From assembly GCA_041399065.1 (NCBI GenBank), contig JAWKTN010000004.1, positions 868,001 through 932,000 on the forward strand: a stretch of 64,000 nucleotides of DNA, read 5' to 3'. Source of the DNA: JAGQPD01 sp020426865. Its GTDB lineage: Bacteria > Planctomycetota > Planctomycetia > Pirellulales > Pirellulaceae. Within the stretch, counting starts at the first letter, position 1; each line of letters starts with the position of its first letter. The translations under genes and the position numbers were made by a program. Positions 56,717 through 64,000 of the stretch are shown here, piece after piece. The notes under the pieces were generated by a model. The model searched no databases. It worked only from the letters and a program-made list of their open reading frames with translations, and was not told the DNA's origin.

Positions 56717-56747
56717 TTTGTTGACGTGCAGCGTGGAGGAGGTCGGC

Positions 56748-56840
56748 ATGCAAATCTCGGACGCCGAATGGATTGTCATGAACTTGATCTGGAGGACCAC
56801 GCTGATCGAAGCGTCCGTTGTGGCCGTTCCAAACCCATAG
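56748..56840 (+). pseudogene. Truncated second BlaI-family gene
   Basis: 30 codons with a good ribosome site (GGAGGAGG). MQISDAEWIVMNLIWRTTLI is the standard N-terminus of BlaI-family repressors, but after residue 20 the sequence loses similarity and a stop follows at 56838. Most of the DNA-binding domain is gone. The operator-like palindrome upstream is intact. The break lies next to a truncated DUF2809-like gene, so a deletion has joined two genes. Confidence 0.65.
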
Positions 56841-56857
56841 CGAGGTCCATTTGCGTC

Positions 56858-57031
56858 CTGTGGGCGCTAATGTTGTTTTTACTGGTCAGCGTGTTTCTGG
56901 CCGGTCGTTCGGTCATCGTGCGTACCGCGATCTCGCTGGCTCTTGTCGTCGTTGTGGAGACGAGTCAACTCTACCCCGCCCCGTGGATTGATGCGTTCCG
57001 CCAGGAAGCCGATTGGGAGGTAGTGAATTGA
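56858..57031 (+). pseudogene. Fragment of a DUF2809-like membrane protein gene
   Basis: Within a longer open frame (from 56726), codons from about 56858 encode VLWALMLFLLVSVFLAG and then TAISLALVVVVETSQLYPAP and WIDAFRQ, which resembles the middle of DUF2809 membrane proteins. The usual N-terminal helices and the C-terminal GxGFxWxDxxxY block are both absent, so this is a remnant. Boundaries are approximate. Confidence 0.5.
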
Positions 57032-57438
57032 CACCATATCATTTGACGTTTTTACCGATTCTGCTGTTGGGCTGCTTGATCGCGGGAGCGATCTCGCTGT
57101 TGGCGGCAACAAGACCGGGATGCCTCCTGCCAGGATTCCTGTTTGTGATCGGAGTGTTCGTTGTATGGGCTGCCCTGTTCCTTGGTTCCGATATGGGGTA
57201 TCGAGCGTGGCAGTCGATGCCCGATCCGCCGGACGAAGCCTTTAGCGATGCTTCCGTTCTCGGCGCATTGATTCTCGGGTGGGTGCCGGGTGTCGTCTTC
57301 TGTGCGGCGGTTTTCGTAGTCGGACGTTCAATACGCTGGCTCCTTCGGCGAGCCAATCCTGTTGTCGTTCAAAACGATTCGCCTTTCCAATCCCCCACCA
57401 CGGACTCCGGCAACCCCTACCAAAGTCCCCGTTCTTGA
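57028..57438 (+). CDS. Small membrane protein ending in NPYQSP
   Basis: 136 residues from TTG 57028, with GGAGG seven bases upstream; TTG 57013 is the alternative. Three membrane segments: FLPILLLGCLIAGAISLLAA, LPGFLFVIGVFVVWAALFLG and GALILGWVPGVVFCAAVFVV. The tail is basic, then polar, with FQSPTTDSGNPYQSPRS; the NPYQSP motif recurs at the ends of many planctomycete proteins of unknown role. The start overlaps the end of the DUF2809 remnant. Confidence 0.65.
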   Translation: MTPYHLTFLPILLLGCLIAGAISLLAATRPGCLLPGFLFVIGVFVVWAALFLGSDMGYRAWQSMPDPPDEAFSDASVLGALILGWVPGVVFCAAVFVVGRSIRWLLRRANPVVVQNDSPFQSPTTDSGNPYQSPRS

Positions 57439-57566
57439 CACGCTCGACCAATGACCAGTTGCAAACGACATATCGTCCTTCCTATCTCATTTTCCATATT
57501 CCATTGATTCCCAGAGTGAAACATTCTCCGGTTGAAATGGACCATACCTAGAACCGCACAGTATTA

Positions 57567-57941
57567 TTACCTAGCGCCGCTAGGTATACCATACTTGAGA
57601 CCGTCGTCCCAATCACCGATTCCGAGGATCGTGGGCAAAGCTCGATGGTTTTCCGCTTGATCCTGAAGCTTGTCATCGTCGTAATTGCATCCCAAGCGAA
57701 CCGCCGACAGCACAACATTTTGCCAGTCGTCCAGACCCGGCCGGCCCACGTCGCGCCGAGTTTCTTCGTTGATATCCTGGGCCACGAGTCGTACGACTTT
57801 CCACTGGAGTTCACTGCACACATAGACGTGCTGGAGTCCCGCCAACACCAGGACCATTTCGTCACGACAACCGTCGTTGAGCTCCAGTTGACCAATGGGT
57901 GTACAATCAAAGCGGCGTTGGGTATCGTCATGCTGTCGCAT
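57567..57941 (-). mobile_element. ISNCY-like transposase remnant (N-terminal part)
   Basis: 124 codons. The pattern CRDEMVLVLAGLQHVYV, then GRPGLDDWQNVVLSAVRLGC and the following DDDKLQDQAENHRAL with ILGIGDWDD matches the N-terminus of ISNCY-family transposases from planctomycetes, from memory. The catalytic domain is missing; the frame ends soon after GDWDD. No inverted repeats were found. Non-functional. Confidence 0.7.
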
Positions 57942-58113
57942 GCGAACACTCCTTGAAGATTTTAACGTTGAAACGGTTTTTCACTACCTATTCAACGCGC
58001 GAACTCCAAAAAGGTTCGGTCTTCGAGGAGTTTTTTCCACAAAACACCACAGTGTTCCGCCTCACAACAATTTCCAGACAGACACTAACTAGTTATACGA
58101 CCCTGGACCGGCC

Positions 58114-59028
58114 ATGATGCATCCCGACGAACCGCTGCTTGATTCAGAGCTTTCTTTACCTGTGCAAGTCGATTTGGCGATCTCCGATCTGCCAGGTTTT
58201 CGTTCGTTCATCGGCGCTTGGGTGCAACGGTTCCTTGGCGAGGTCTTTATCGTCGATCCAGGACCCGCCGCGACGATCCCGGTGCTGGAAGGTCACTTGC
58301 ATCGACTCGGTATCGAATCCGTTCAACATATTCTTCTCACACACATTCATATCGATCATGCGGGTGGCATTGGGCATCTTTCTCAACGCTTTCCGGATGC
58401 GACCATATACGCGCACCCCAAAGCCGTTCCTCATTTGATCGATCCCGAACGACTTGCTGCAGGTACCAGAAAAGTGCTCGGCAATTTGTGCGACCACTAT
58501 GGCCCGATATTCCCTGTCCCACCTGCGCGGATACGGTCCTTCGAACAAGCGCCCTGCCCCACTTGGGAAACAATTGGCCATTCGCCACATCATGTTTCTT
58601 ACCTCCTCGACGGTACGCTCTATTGCGGCGAAGCGCTGGGAGTTACCGTGCCGACCGTGGGCGCACATTCGACTTACCTTCGCCCAGCGACGCCTCCGAA
58701 ATTCGTCTACGACGTCTATCAGCACTCGATCGAAACGCTGGCCGACGTTGAATGCCAACGTTATGCCCTGGGGCATTTCGGATCTGTTCCCGGCCGCATC
58801 GATTTGCCCGAGATGGCAATGGAGCAAATTCATCGTTGGATCAATGCGGTCGGACAACACGCTGATGCACCGCTGGAACACTTGCTCCGTCTTTTGCAGA
58901 AAAGTGATCCATGCTTTGCCCCGTTTGGCTACTTGCCCGATGTTATCCAACAGCGGGAACTGATCTTTTTTCGTAACACAGTCGACGGGATCCGGGCCTT
59001 CTTGAGCGATGGAATAAGGGCCGGCTAA
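58114..59028 (+). CDS. Metallo-beta-lactamase-fold hydrolase
   Basis: 304 residues. The signature THIHIDHAGGIG (HxHxDH at residues 77-82) binds two metal ions; a further His follows in IGHSPHHVSYLLD and an Asp/Glu in LYCGEALGV. The start of the fold is GEVFIVDPGPAATIP. The group resembles small-molecule MBL hydrolases related to glyoxalase II and RNase Z; substrate unknown. Start: two adjacent ATGs at 58114 and 58117. Preceded by an IS remnant and followed by 340 bp without a gene, so it is probably a single-gene unit. Confidence 0.85.
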   Translation: MMHPDEPLLDSELSLPVQVDLAISDLPGFRSFIGAWVQRFLGEVFIVDPGPAATIPVLEGHLHRLGIESVQHILLTHIHIDHAGGIGHLSQRFPDATIYAHPKAVPHLIDPERLAAGTRKVLGNLCDHYGPIFPVPPARIRSFEQAPCPTWETIGHSPHHVSYLLDGTLYCGEALGVTVPTVGAHSTYLRPATPPKFVYDVYQHSIETLADVECQRYALGHFGSVPGRIDLPEMAMEQIHRWINAVGQHADAPLEHLLRLLQKSDPCFAPFGYLPDVIQQRELIFFRNTVDGIRAFLSDGIRAG

Positions 59029-59284
59029 CTGCGAAGCTGCCAAAGATCGCGGCAGCGTGCAGATTCGCCCGCTACCTGAGCGTAATCGCACACGTCGCTC
59101 GGGAAACGCGATTTCTGCATGAGATTTGTCATCGAGTCGGCGGGCCGACTGCTCGTTGGTCTATTCTGCCATTGCTGTCGTATCCCACGCTGCGACTTAG
59201 GATGCCGTGGGTTCCGTCGAGACCGCCCATTCGCGGCGTCGACGGGCCACGTTTTTTGTCCGTCCTTGGCACGCGGGATGCCTA

Positions 59285-59326
59285 TCGGCGGTACGGACCA
59301 TCGGCGGTACGGACCATCGGAGGTAC
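59285..59326 (+). repeat. 16-bp tandem repeat
   Basis: TCGGCGGTACGGACCA occurs twice in tandem and a third, partial copy follows (TCGGAGGTAC). It lies in the 340-bp gap before the PmoA-like gene; nothing else is recognised in that gap. Confidence 0.8.
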
Positions 59327-59369
59327 AGCTACGTTCGCTGAAGCCATAGCAACCAATCGCGAGGCACTT

Positions 59370-60431
59370 ATGTGGCGACTTTTGGTACCGGAGCTCGTAG
59401 AACGCGGCTGCTGCGCGGTCGTGTTCGTGGTGGCGGCCTGCGTGGCCAGTGTTAACATGGGGCTGTCACATTGCCTTTATGCACAAGATGCAACATCGAC
59501 GACCGAATCGAATTCTCGACGGCAATGGCAGCAATCGGAGCATGCGATTGGTCTGGTCGATCAGGGCCAGGTGGTATGGCAGTATCACTTCGGTGAAGAC
59601 TTGACGGTACCCTATTTCGATCCGGTGGCGACGGCGGGCGGTCCGTCGCAGACGTGGAATTCGCCGACCGATCATCCTTGGCACCACGCCTTGTGGTTCA
59701 GCTGGAAGTACATCAACGGAGTCAACTATTGGGAGCATGCCGACGATGGGAGGCCTGCCGGACGCACGACATGGTCGCACGTGAACGTCACTGCTCGGAA
59801 AGACCATTCTGCGGTCATCACGATGCAGTGCATGTACTCTCCAGCCAGTGGGCGCACCGGGCGAGGATCCGACGAAAGCGCTGCGAAGGATATCGTGCTG
59901 CGTGAGGATCGCACGTTGCGCATCGACGCACCCGATTCGAGTGGCTCGTATCGCATCGATTGGGATTCCACTTTTGTTGCACAGGCCGATCGAGTTGTGC
60001 TCGATCGGACACCGCCGAAGGAACAGTCGTGGGGAGGCTATGCCGGATTATCCGTTCGGTTTGCCGAGCAACTGACGGAGCGCGAATTAACGAGCGAATC
60101 GGCGATGGCCAAGTTTGGCACGGGTGACCGGCATCGCAGTCGTGCGGTCGCAATGGACTATAGCGGCACGATTGATGGAGTGACGTCTGGGATTGCGATC
60201 ATCGACCAATCGACCAACCCGCGTCATCCGACGCCGTGGTATGCAATTCGCAGTCCGGTGATGAGCTATATCAATGCCGCGTTGCTAGCGGATTCGCGAT
60301 TGGAATTGGCACACGGCGAATCGATACGTTTGCGGTACCGAATTGTCGTTCACGCGGGGCGTTGGGACGCAAGTCGGCTGCGGGAGGAGATCAGGCGATA
60401 CGGCCAAGCCGACGAGGGCGGCGGAAAGTAG
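59370..60431 (+). CDS. PmoA-like (DUF6807) secreted protein
   Basis: 353 residues from ATG 59370 (GAGG five bases upstream); the open frame reaches 59172. A signal-like segment CCAVVFVVAACVASVNMGL precedes the domain. Family blocks: YHFGEDLTVPYFDPVATAGG, SPTDHPWHHALWFSWKYING and the later HPTPWYAIRSPVMSYINAAL. Despite the name, these proteins are not methane monooxygenase subunits; the fold is a galactose-mutarotase-like beta-sandwich and sugar binding is the usual guess. First gene of a four-gene cluster with Gfo/Idh and enolase-superfamily genes. Confidence 0.8.
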   Translation: MWRLLVPELVERGCCAVVFVVAACVASVNMGLSHCLYAQDATSTTESNSRRQWQQSEHAIGLVDQGQVVWQYHFGEDLTVPYFDPVATAGGPSQTWNSPTDHPWHHALWFSWKYINGVNYWEHADDGRPAGRTTWSHVNVTARKDHSAVITMQCMYSPASGRTGRGSDESAAKDIVLREDRTLRIDAPDSSGSYRIDWDSTFVAQADRVVLDRTPPKEQSWGGYAGLSVRFAEQLTERELTSESAMAKFGTGDRHRSRAVAMDYSGTIDGVTSGIAIIDQSTNPRHPTPWYAIRSPVMSYINAALLADSRLELAHGESIRLRYRIVVHAGRWDASRLREEIRRYGQADEGGGK

Positions 60432-60507
60432 CGGGAGCGAACTCGGGGGCCGGGTGAGTCAACGCTGGTCGATTCAACAGTGCGGAGAAAGCAAGCGAGG
60501 TAGAGCC

Positions 60508-61842
60508 ATGGTGGTGAAGAGCATCAATCGTCGCGACTTTGTGCGGGCGTCGGCATTAGCGGCAACGGCTTTGGCGGTTCCCACGATCGTCCCGGCGCAT
60601 GTGTTGGGCAAAGCGAGTCCGAACGATACGCTGCGGATTGGCTGTATCGGCACTGGACGGATGGGGCATGGCGACATGGGCGAGTGTCTGGCTCAGGGAC
60701 TGGTCGGTGACAACAATGCCCGTATCGTGGCGGTTTGCGATCTGGACAGCCACCGAGCTCAACATGCCAAACAGCAGTCCGAAGGGACGTATGCACGGAA
60801 GTTGACCGAAGGGAGCGGTCCCGTGATCGATGTCTACAGCGACTATCGTGAATTGCTGGCTCGGTCCGACATTGATGGTGTCACGATTTCGACACCGGAT
60901 CACTGGCACGCATTGGTTGCCATTGCGGCCGCAGACGCCGGCAAGGCGATCTATTTGCAAAAGCCACTCACCTATTCCATCGCCGAGGGGCGTAAGTTGG
61001 TCGAAGCGGTACAGCGCAATAACGTGATCCTTCAGACTGGATCGCAGCAGCGATCGGACCGGCGATTCCGTACGGCGTGCGAGTTGGTTCGCAACGGGCG
61101 CGTCGGCAAATTGCATACAATCCATGTCAAGTTGCCAACGGACAGTGGCATCGGCAATCCGCAGACGGTCGCGGCTCCGGCCAATTTGAATTACGACGTG
61201 TGGCTTGGTCCCACGGCCGTCCAACCGTACGCTCAAGATCGCGTGCATCCTCAGGCCGGTTTCAGCCGTCCTGGGTGGTTGCAAATCGAATCGTATTGTC
61301 GCGGGATGATCACCGGCTGGGGAGCCCACATGTTCGACATTGCCCAGTGGGGACATGGGGCCGACGGCAGTGTGCCCGTGGAAGTGGAAGCGACGGGTGA
61401 ATTTCCCGAACGAGGATTGTTCAATGTCCACACAGACTTTAGTGCTGAGTTGCGTTACGCCGATGGCGTGAGGGTCATCGCCACGTCGGGCGATCCCGCT
61501 GGCGTTACGTTTGAAGGGGACGCGGGTTCGATTCACGTTACTCGCTCGAGTATCAAGGCGACGCCGAGCAAGCTGCTAGACGATCTGGTCACTGACAGTG
61601 ACGTGCGACTCTACCAGAGTGACAATCATATGGGAAATTTCCTGCAATGTGCCCGCTCCGGGAAGGCCCCGATCTGTCCCGTTGAGGTCGGACACCAGGC
61701 GAATGTCGTATGTGTGATGGTGCACATTGCCATGAAGTTGGGGCGCAAGTTGCGGTGGGATCCGCAGCAGGAAAAATTCCTGGGCGACGACGCTGCGAAC
61801 GAAATGTTGGACTATCCGCATCGTCAGCCGTGGGTGGTGTGA
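60508..61842 (+). CDS. Gfo/Idh/MocA family oxidoreductase with Tat signal (cluster copy)
   Basis: 444 residues from ATG 60508 (GAGG seven bases upstream). Twin-arginine signal INRRDFVRASALAATALAVP. Nucleotide-binding motif IGCIGTGRMGHGD near residue 44; the catalytic-Lys motif appears as YLQKPLTYSIAEG near residue 150, with Gln where Glu is commonest. The C-terminal beta-sheet domain has ITGWGAHMFDIAQWGHG, containing the conserved His region. It is an exported NAD(P)-dependent sugar or polyol dehydrogenase, substrate unknown. One base separates its stop from the next gene's ATG, so they are co-translated. Confidence 0.9.
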   Translation: MVVKSINRRDFVRASALAATALAVPTIVPAHVLGKASPNDTLRIGCIGTGRMGHGDMGECLAQGLVGDNNARIVAVCDLDSHRAQHAKQQSEGTYARKLTEGSGPVIDVYSDYRELLARSDIDGVTISTPDHWHALVAIAAADAGKAIYLQKPLTYSIAEGRKLVEAVQRNNVILQTGSQQRSDRRFRTACELVRNGRVGKLHTIHVKLPTDSGIGNPQTVAAPANLNYDVWLGPTAVQPYAQDRVHPQAGFSRPGWLQIESYCRGMITGWGAHMFDIAQWGHGADGSVPVEVEATGEFPERGLFNVHTDFSAELRYADGVRVIATSGDPAGVTFEGDAGSIHVTRSSIKATPSKLLDDLVTDSDVRLYQSDNHMGNFLQCARSGKAPICPVEVGHQANVVCVMVHIAMKLGRKLRWDPQQEKFLGDDAANEMLDYPHRQPWVV

Positions 61843-61843
61843 G

Positions 61844-62776
61844 ATGATAATTGTTATTTGTGCCATGTGCACCCAAGTGGTTGCCGCATCGGCGGTCGAG
61901 TTGCGAAACGACGAGTCGGCCGCGACAATGACCGTTGCGATTGACGATCGTCCTGTTGTTGCCTATCAGTACGGCCCGAAGTTCGCGCTGCCTCATTTGT
62001 ACCCCGTTGCCAGTCCGTCCGGCCACGAACTGACGGTGCAGCACCCTGATCTCTATCCGCATCATCGGTCGATTTGGATTGCCGACCGAGTCCAACTGGC
62101 AGGTGGCCCGGATGTCGATTTTTATCATTGCTGGAAAAATTATCGCCAAGCCGACAAGCCTGAATCGGGATTCAAACACTTCATTCGGCACCAACGATTT
62201 TCTTCGGTACAAGCTGAAGGGAACGGCGCCCGGATCAATGCGGATTTGAAGTGGATCGTCAATGAGAATCAACCGGTGCTGGACGAGCGGCGGACGATGC
62301 GCGTCATTGCGTTTGAGAATGGCGAATACCGCTTGGATCTCTCCTGGCAGCTAACGGCGTCCTACGGGAACGTGAAGTTTAGCAGCGATGCCGTGCACTA
62401 CGCTTGGCCTTACGTGCGGATGCAACCGCGGTTCAGTGGCGAGCAAGGTGGGACAATCGTCAATAGTACTGGCGCCAAGGGGCAGGCCGGTACCAATGGT
62501 AAGGTGGCGGAATGGGTCGACTATTCGTATAAGATCGATGGAAATTCCGAAGGGTTGGCCCTATTCATCGATCGCCGCGACGGACCGTGCACCTGGCTGA
62601 CCCGAGAATACGGTACCTTTGGCCCGCGACGTCCCGAAAAATTCAACGGCACACAGTTTACGCTCGTCAACGGAGAATCGCTCAGCGGTCGAGCTGCGAT
62701 TCTCGTTCACCGCGGCGACGCAACCAATGGGCGAGTGGCACAGCGTTATCGCGATTATGTTAGCGAGTCACAATAA
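61844..62776 (+). CDS. PmoA-like (DUF6807) protein, second copy in the cluster
   Basis: 310 residues, beginning with a short hydrophobic export segment (IIVICAMCTQVVAASA). Shares the architecture of the first PmoA-like protein: YQYGPKFALPHLYPVASPSG, LYPHHRSIWIADRVQL, then the beta-sandwich ending in LFIDRRDGPCTWLTREYG. The two copies are strongly diverged. Its stop touches the start of the enolase-superfamily gene. A role as sugar-binding or mutarotase-like partner of the oxidoreductase is inferred from gene order. Confidence 0.8.
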   Translation: MIIVICAMCTQVVAASAVELRNDESAATMTVAIDDRPVVAYQYGPKFALPHLYPVASPSGHELTVQHPDLYPHHRSIWIADRVQLAGGPDVDFYHCWKNYRQADKPESGFKHFIRHQRFSSVQAEGNGARINADLKWIVNENQPVLDERRTMRVIAFENGEYRLDLSWQLTASYGNVKFSSDAVHYAWPYVRMQPRFSGEQGGTIVNSTGAKGQAGTNGKVAEWVDYSYKIDGNSEGLALFIDRRDGPCTWLTREYGTFGPRRPEKFNGTQFTLVNGESLSGRAAILVHRGDATNGRVAQRYRDYVSESQ

Positions 62777-64000
62777 ATGGCCGATTATCCTACGTCGACT
62801 TTTCGCTGGAATCGCCGCGAGTTTACCGCACTGGCCGGAGGCACGGTTGCGGCCTTTTATTACCATGGTCTGTCCTTGGCGGAGGAGTCGACAAAGGTGA
62901 AGATCGATCGCATCGAGTTGTTCCCATGTCGATATCCGATGGCGGGGTATTTCAAGTTTTTTGCAGGGCCGCACGGTGCGTTGGGCCGGGCCGCAGTGAT
63001 CATCAAAATCACGGCTGACAATGGCCTCGTGGGCTGGGGACAGAGCGTTCCGATTGCGAAATGGAGCTACGAGACATTGGAGACCGCCACGGTGGCCCTG
63101 CGGGAATATTATGTGCCCGCGTTGATCGGTCGTGACCCCACCGATATCGAAGGCGCATTGATGGCACTGGATCAGGTGATCGCTCCAGGATTCTCCACAG
63201 GCATGCCCATCACGCGTGCTGGCGTCGATCTGGCATTGCATGATCTCACCGGAAAGTTACGAAAGCAATCGTTGGCGGGATTATGGGGATTGCCGAGTGC
63301 TGAGACATTGACTCTCAGCTGGACCGTCAATGTGCAGCAACTGGCCGATGTTGACGCATTGATCGCCGCAGGGCGAGAGCGAGGTTATCGAAACTTCAAC
63401 ATCAAGGTATCGCCCGATCCGGAATTCGACGCCGAGCTGGCGAAACGGGTGCGAGCTGCCGCGCCGGATTCGTTTCTATGGGCCGATGCGAACGGCGGAT
63501 ACGATGTCGACACGGCGATGGAGGTGGCTCCGCGATTGGCCGATGCCGGAGTCGACGTGCTGGAAGCGCCGCTGCGACCCAATCAATTGCAGGGCTATCA
63601 GCGATTGAAGAAGCAAGGTGCTTTGCCGATCCTGATGGACGAAGGTGTTGTCAGCGCCACCGACCTAATGGAATTTCATCGTGCCGGGATGCTTGATGGC
63701 GTAGCAATGAAACCCGCCCGCTGCGGTGGATTGCTCTCGAACAAGCGACAGATTCAATACTGCCGTCAGCACGGACTAATGTGGCTCGGAAGCGGCTTGA
63801 CCGACCCCGATATCTCGCTCGCCGCGACGCTTGGCTTGTACGCTGCGTTTGACTTGAAAACACCTGCCGCATTGAATGGCCCACAGTTCCTTACCGCGGA
63901 TGTTCTGCAGACACCGTTACGCATCGAAGGCGATCTGGCTTATGTCCCCACTGCTCCTGGGCTGGGAGTGGAAGTGGATGAAGCAAAGGTCGTGGAGTTG
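62777..64000 (+). CDS. Enolase-superfamily (mandelate racemase / muconate lactonizing type) enzyme, right-truncated
   Basis: 408 codons visible, frame open at the right edge. A Tat-like signal WNRREFTALAGGTVAAF starts the protein, unusual for this mostly cytoplasmic superfamily but common in planctomycetes. Capping domain to about residue 130; barrel with YRNFNIKVSPD (Lys), metal ligands in FLWADANGGYD, DVLEAPLRP and LMDEGVVSA, and the opposite-face Lys in GVAMKPARCGGLL. The last motif points to dipeptide-epimerase or muconate-lactonizing-like chemistry rather than the acid-sugar dehydratase group with its His-Asp dyad. It abstracts a proton next to a carboxylate; the substrate probably derives from the sugar handled by the upstream enzymes. 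Confidence 0.87.
   Translation, partial: MADYPTSTFRWNRREFTALAGGTVAAFYYHGLSLAEESTKVKIDRIELFPCRYPMAGYFKFFAGPHGALGRAAVIIKITADNGLVGWGQSVPIAKWSYETLETATVALREYYVPALIGRDPTDIEGALMALDQVIAPGFSTGMPITRAGVDLALHDLTGKLRKQSLAGLWGLPSAETLTLSWTVNVQQLADVDALIAAGRERGYRNFNIKVSPDPEFDAELAKRVRAAAPDSFLWADANGGYDVDTAMEVAPRLADAGVDVLEAPLRPNQLQGYQRLKKQGALPILMDEGVVSATDLMEFHRAGMLDGVAMKPARCGGLLSNKRQIQYCRQHGLMWLGSGLTDPDISLAATLGLYAAFDLKTPAALNGPQFLTADVLQTPLRIEGDLAYVPTAPGLGVEVDEAKVVEL

Noticed and set aside
58156..59091. 311-codon minus-strand frame
   Set aside because: Antisense shadow of the MBL-fold hydrolase, which has an HxHxDH motif.
60556..61536. 326-codon minus-strand frame
   Set aside because: Antisense shadow of the Gfo/Idh gene at 60.5-61.8 kb.

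Overview
The window looks like a chromosomal segment of a planctomycete, probably of the Pirellulales type. The evidence is the combination of a formylglycine sulfatase, Tat-exported Gfo/Idh oxidoreductases, PmoA-like (DUF6807) proteins, a PhoPQ-related hydrolase, sialate O-acetylesterase and DUF1680 carbohydrate enzymes, PEP-CTERM proteins ending in VPEPSS-type motifs, two giant surface proteins with LEPR-like N-terminal motifs, and a protein ending in NPYQSP. This is inferred from gene content; no rRNA gene is present.

Layout. 1-9.0 kb: carbohydrate and secreted-protein genes (partial DUF1680/GH127 hydrolase, GATase1-like protein, SASA esterase, Gfo/Idh, PhoPQ-related hydrolase, PQQ-repeat protein) and a FixJ-like response regulator. 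9.3-10.8 kb: accessory scrap with a frame-disrupted toxin-like gene, a CPWCG protein overlapping it by 4 bp, and the 3' half of a tRNA-Met gene followed by a terminator (a probable attachment-site scar). 11.0-23.9 kb: a compact metal island. Eleven minus-strand genes, many overlapping by 4-11 bp, read PEP-CTERM, two HAF/PEP-CTERM proteins, thioredoxin-like lipoprotein, COG0523/ZigA GTPase, MerC, DUF58, pseudo-transglutaminase, MoxR, His-rich lipoprotein, DUF318 permease. A Fur/Zur-family regulator is divergent, and three copies of the dyad TGCAATnnnATTGCA lie between. I read this as a zinc-responsive system. 23.8-25.3 kb: decayed transposase and a family of short repeats, one of which encodes the C-terminus of the regulator.

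25.3-32.2 kb: membrane protein, MGH1-like glycoside hydrolase, GNAT, sulfatase with an acidic tandem repeat, LamG-like secreted protein. 32.2-41.8 kb: two divergent giant surface proteins, the second followed 4 bp later by a PAS-GGDEF diguanylate cyclase. 41.8-51.0 kb: VTT/DedA protein, terpene-cyclase-fold membrane protein, a second (canonical) MoxR-DUF58-transglutaminase operon, and a thioredoxin/trypsin-like protease fusion. 51.0-52.6 kb: interspersed hairpin repeats and a PEP-CTERM protein. 52.7-57.4 kb: BlaI-BlaR1 pair, a relict second BlaI with its operator, a truncated DUF2809 gene, and a small membrane protein. 57.5-64 kb: ISNCY-like remnant, MBL hydrolase, then a catabolic cluster PmoA-like, Gfo/Idh, PmoA-like, and an enolase-superfamily enzyme cut by the right edge.

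All calls come from reading translations and motifs; no database search was run. Where a start was moved from the longest open frame, the reason is given.
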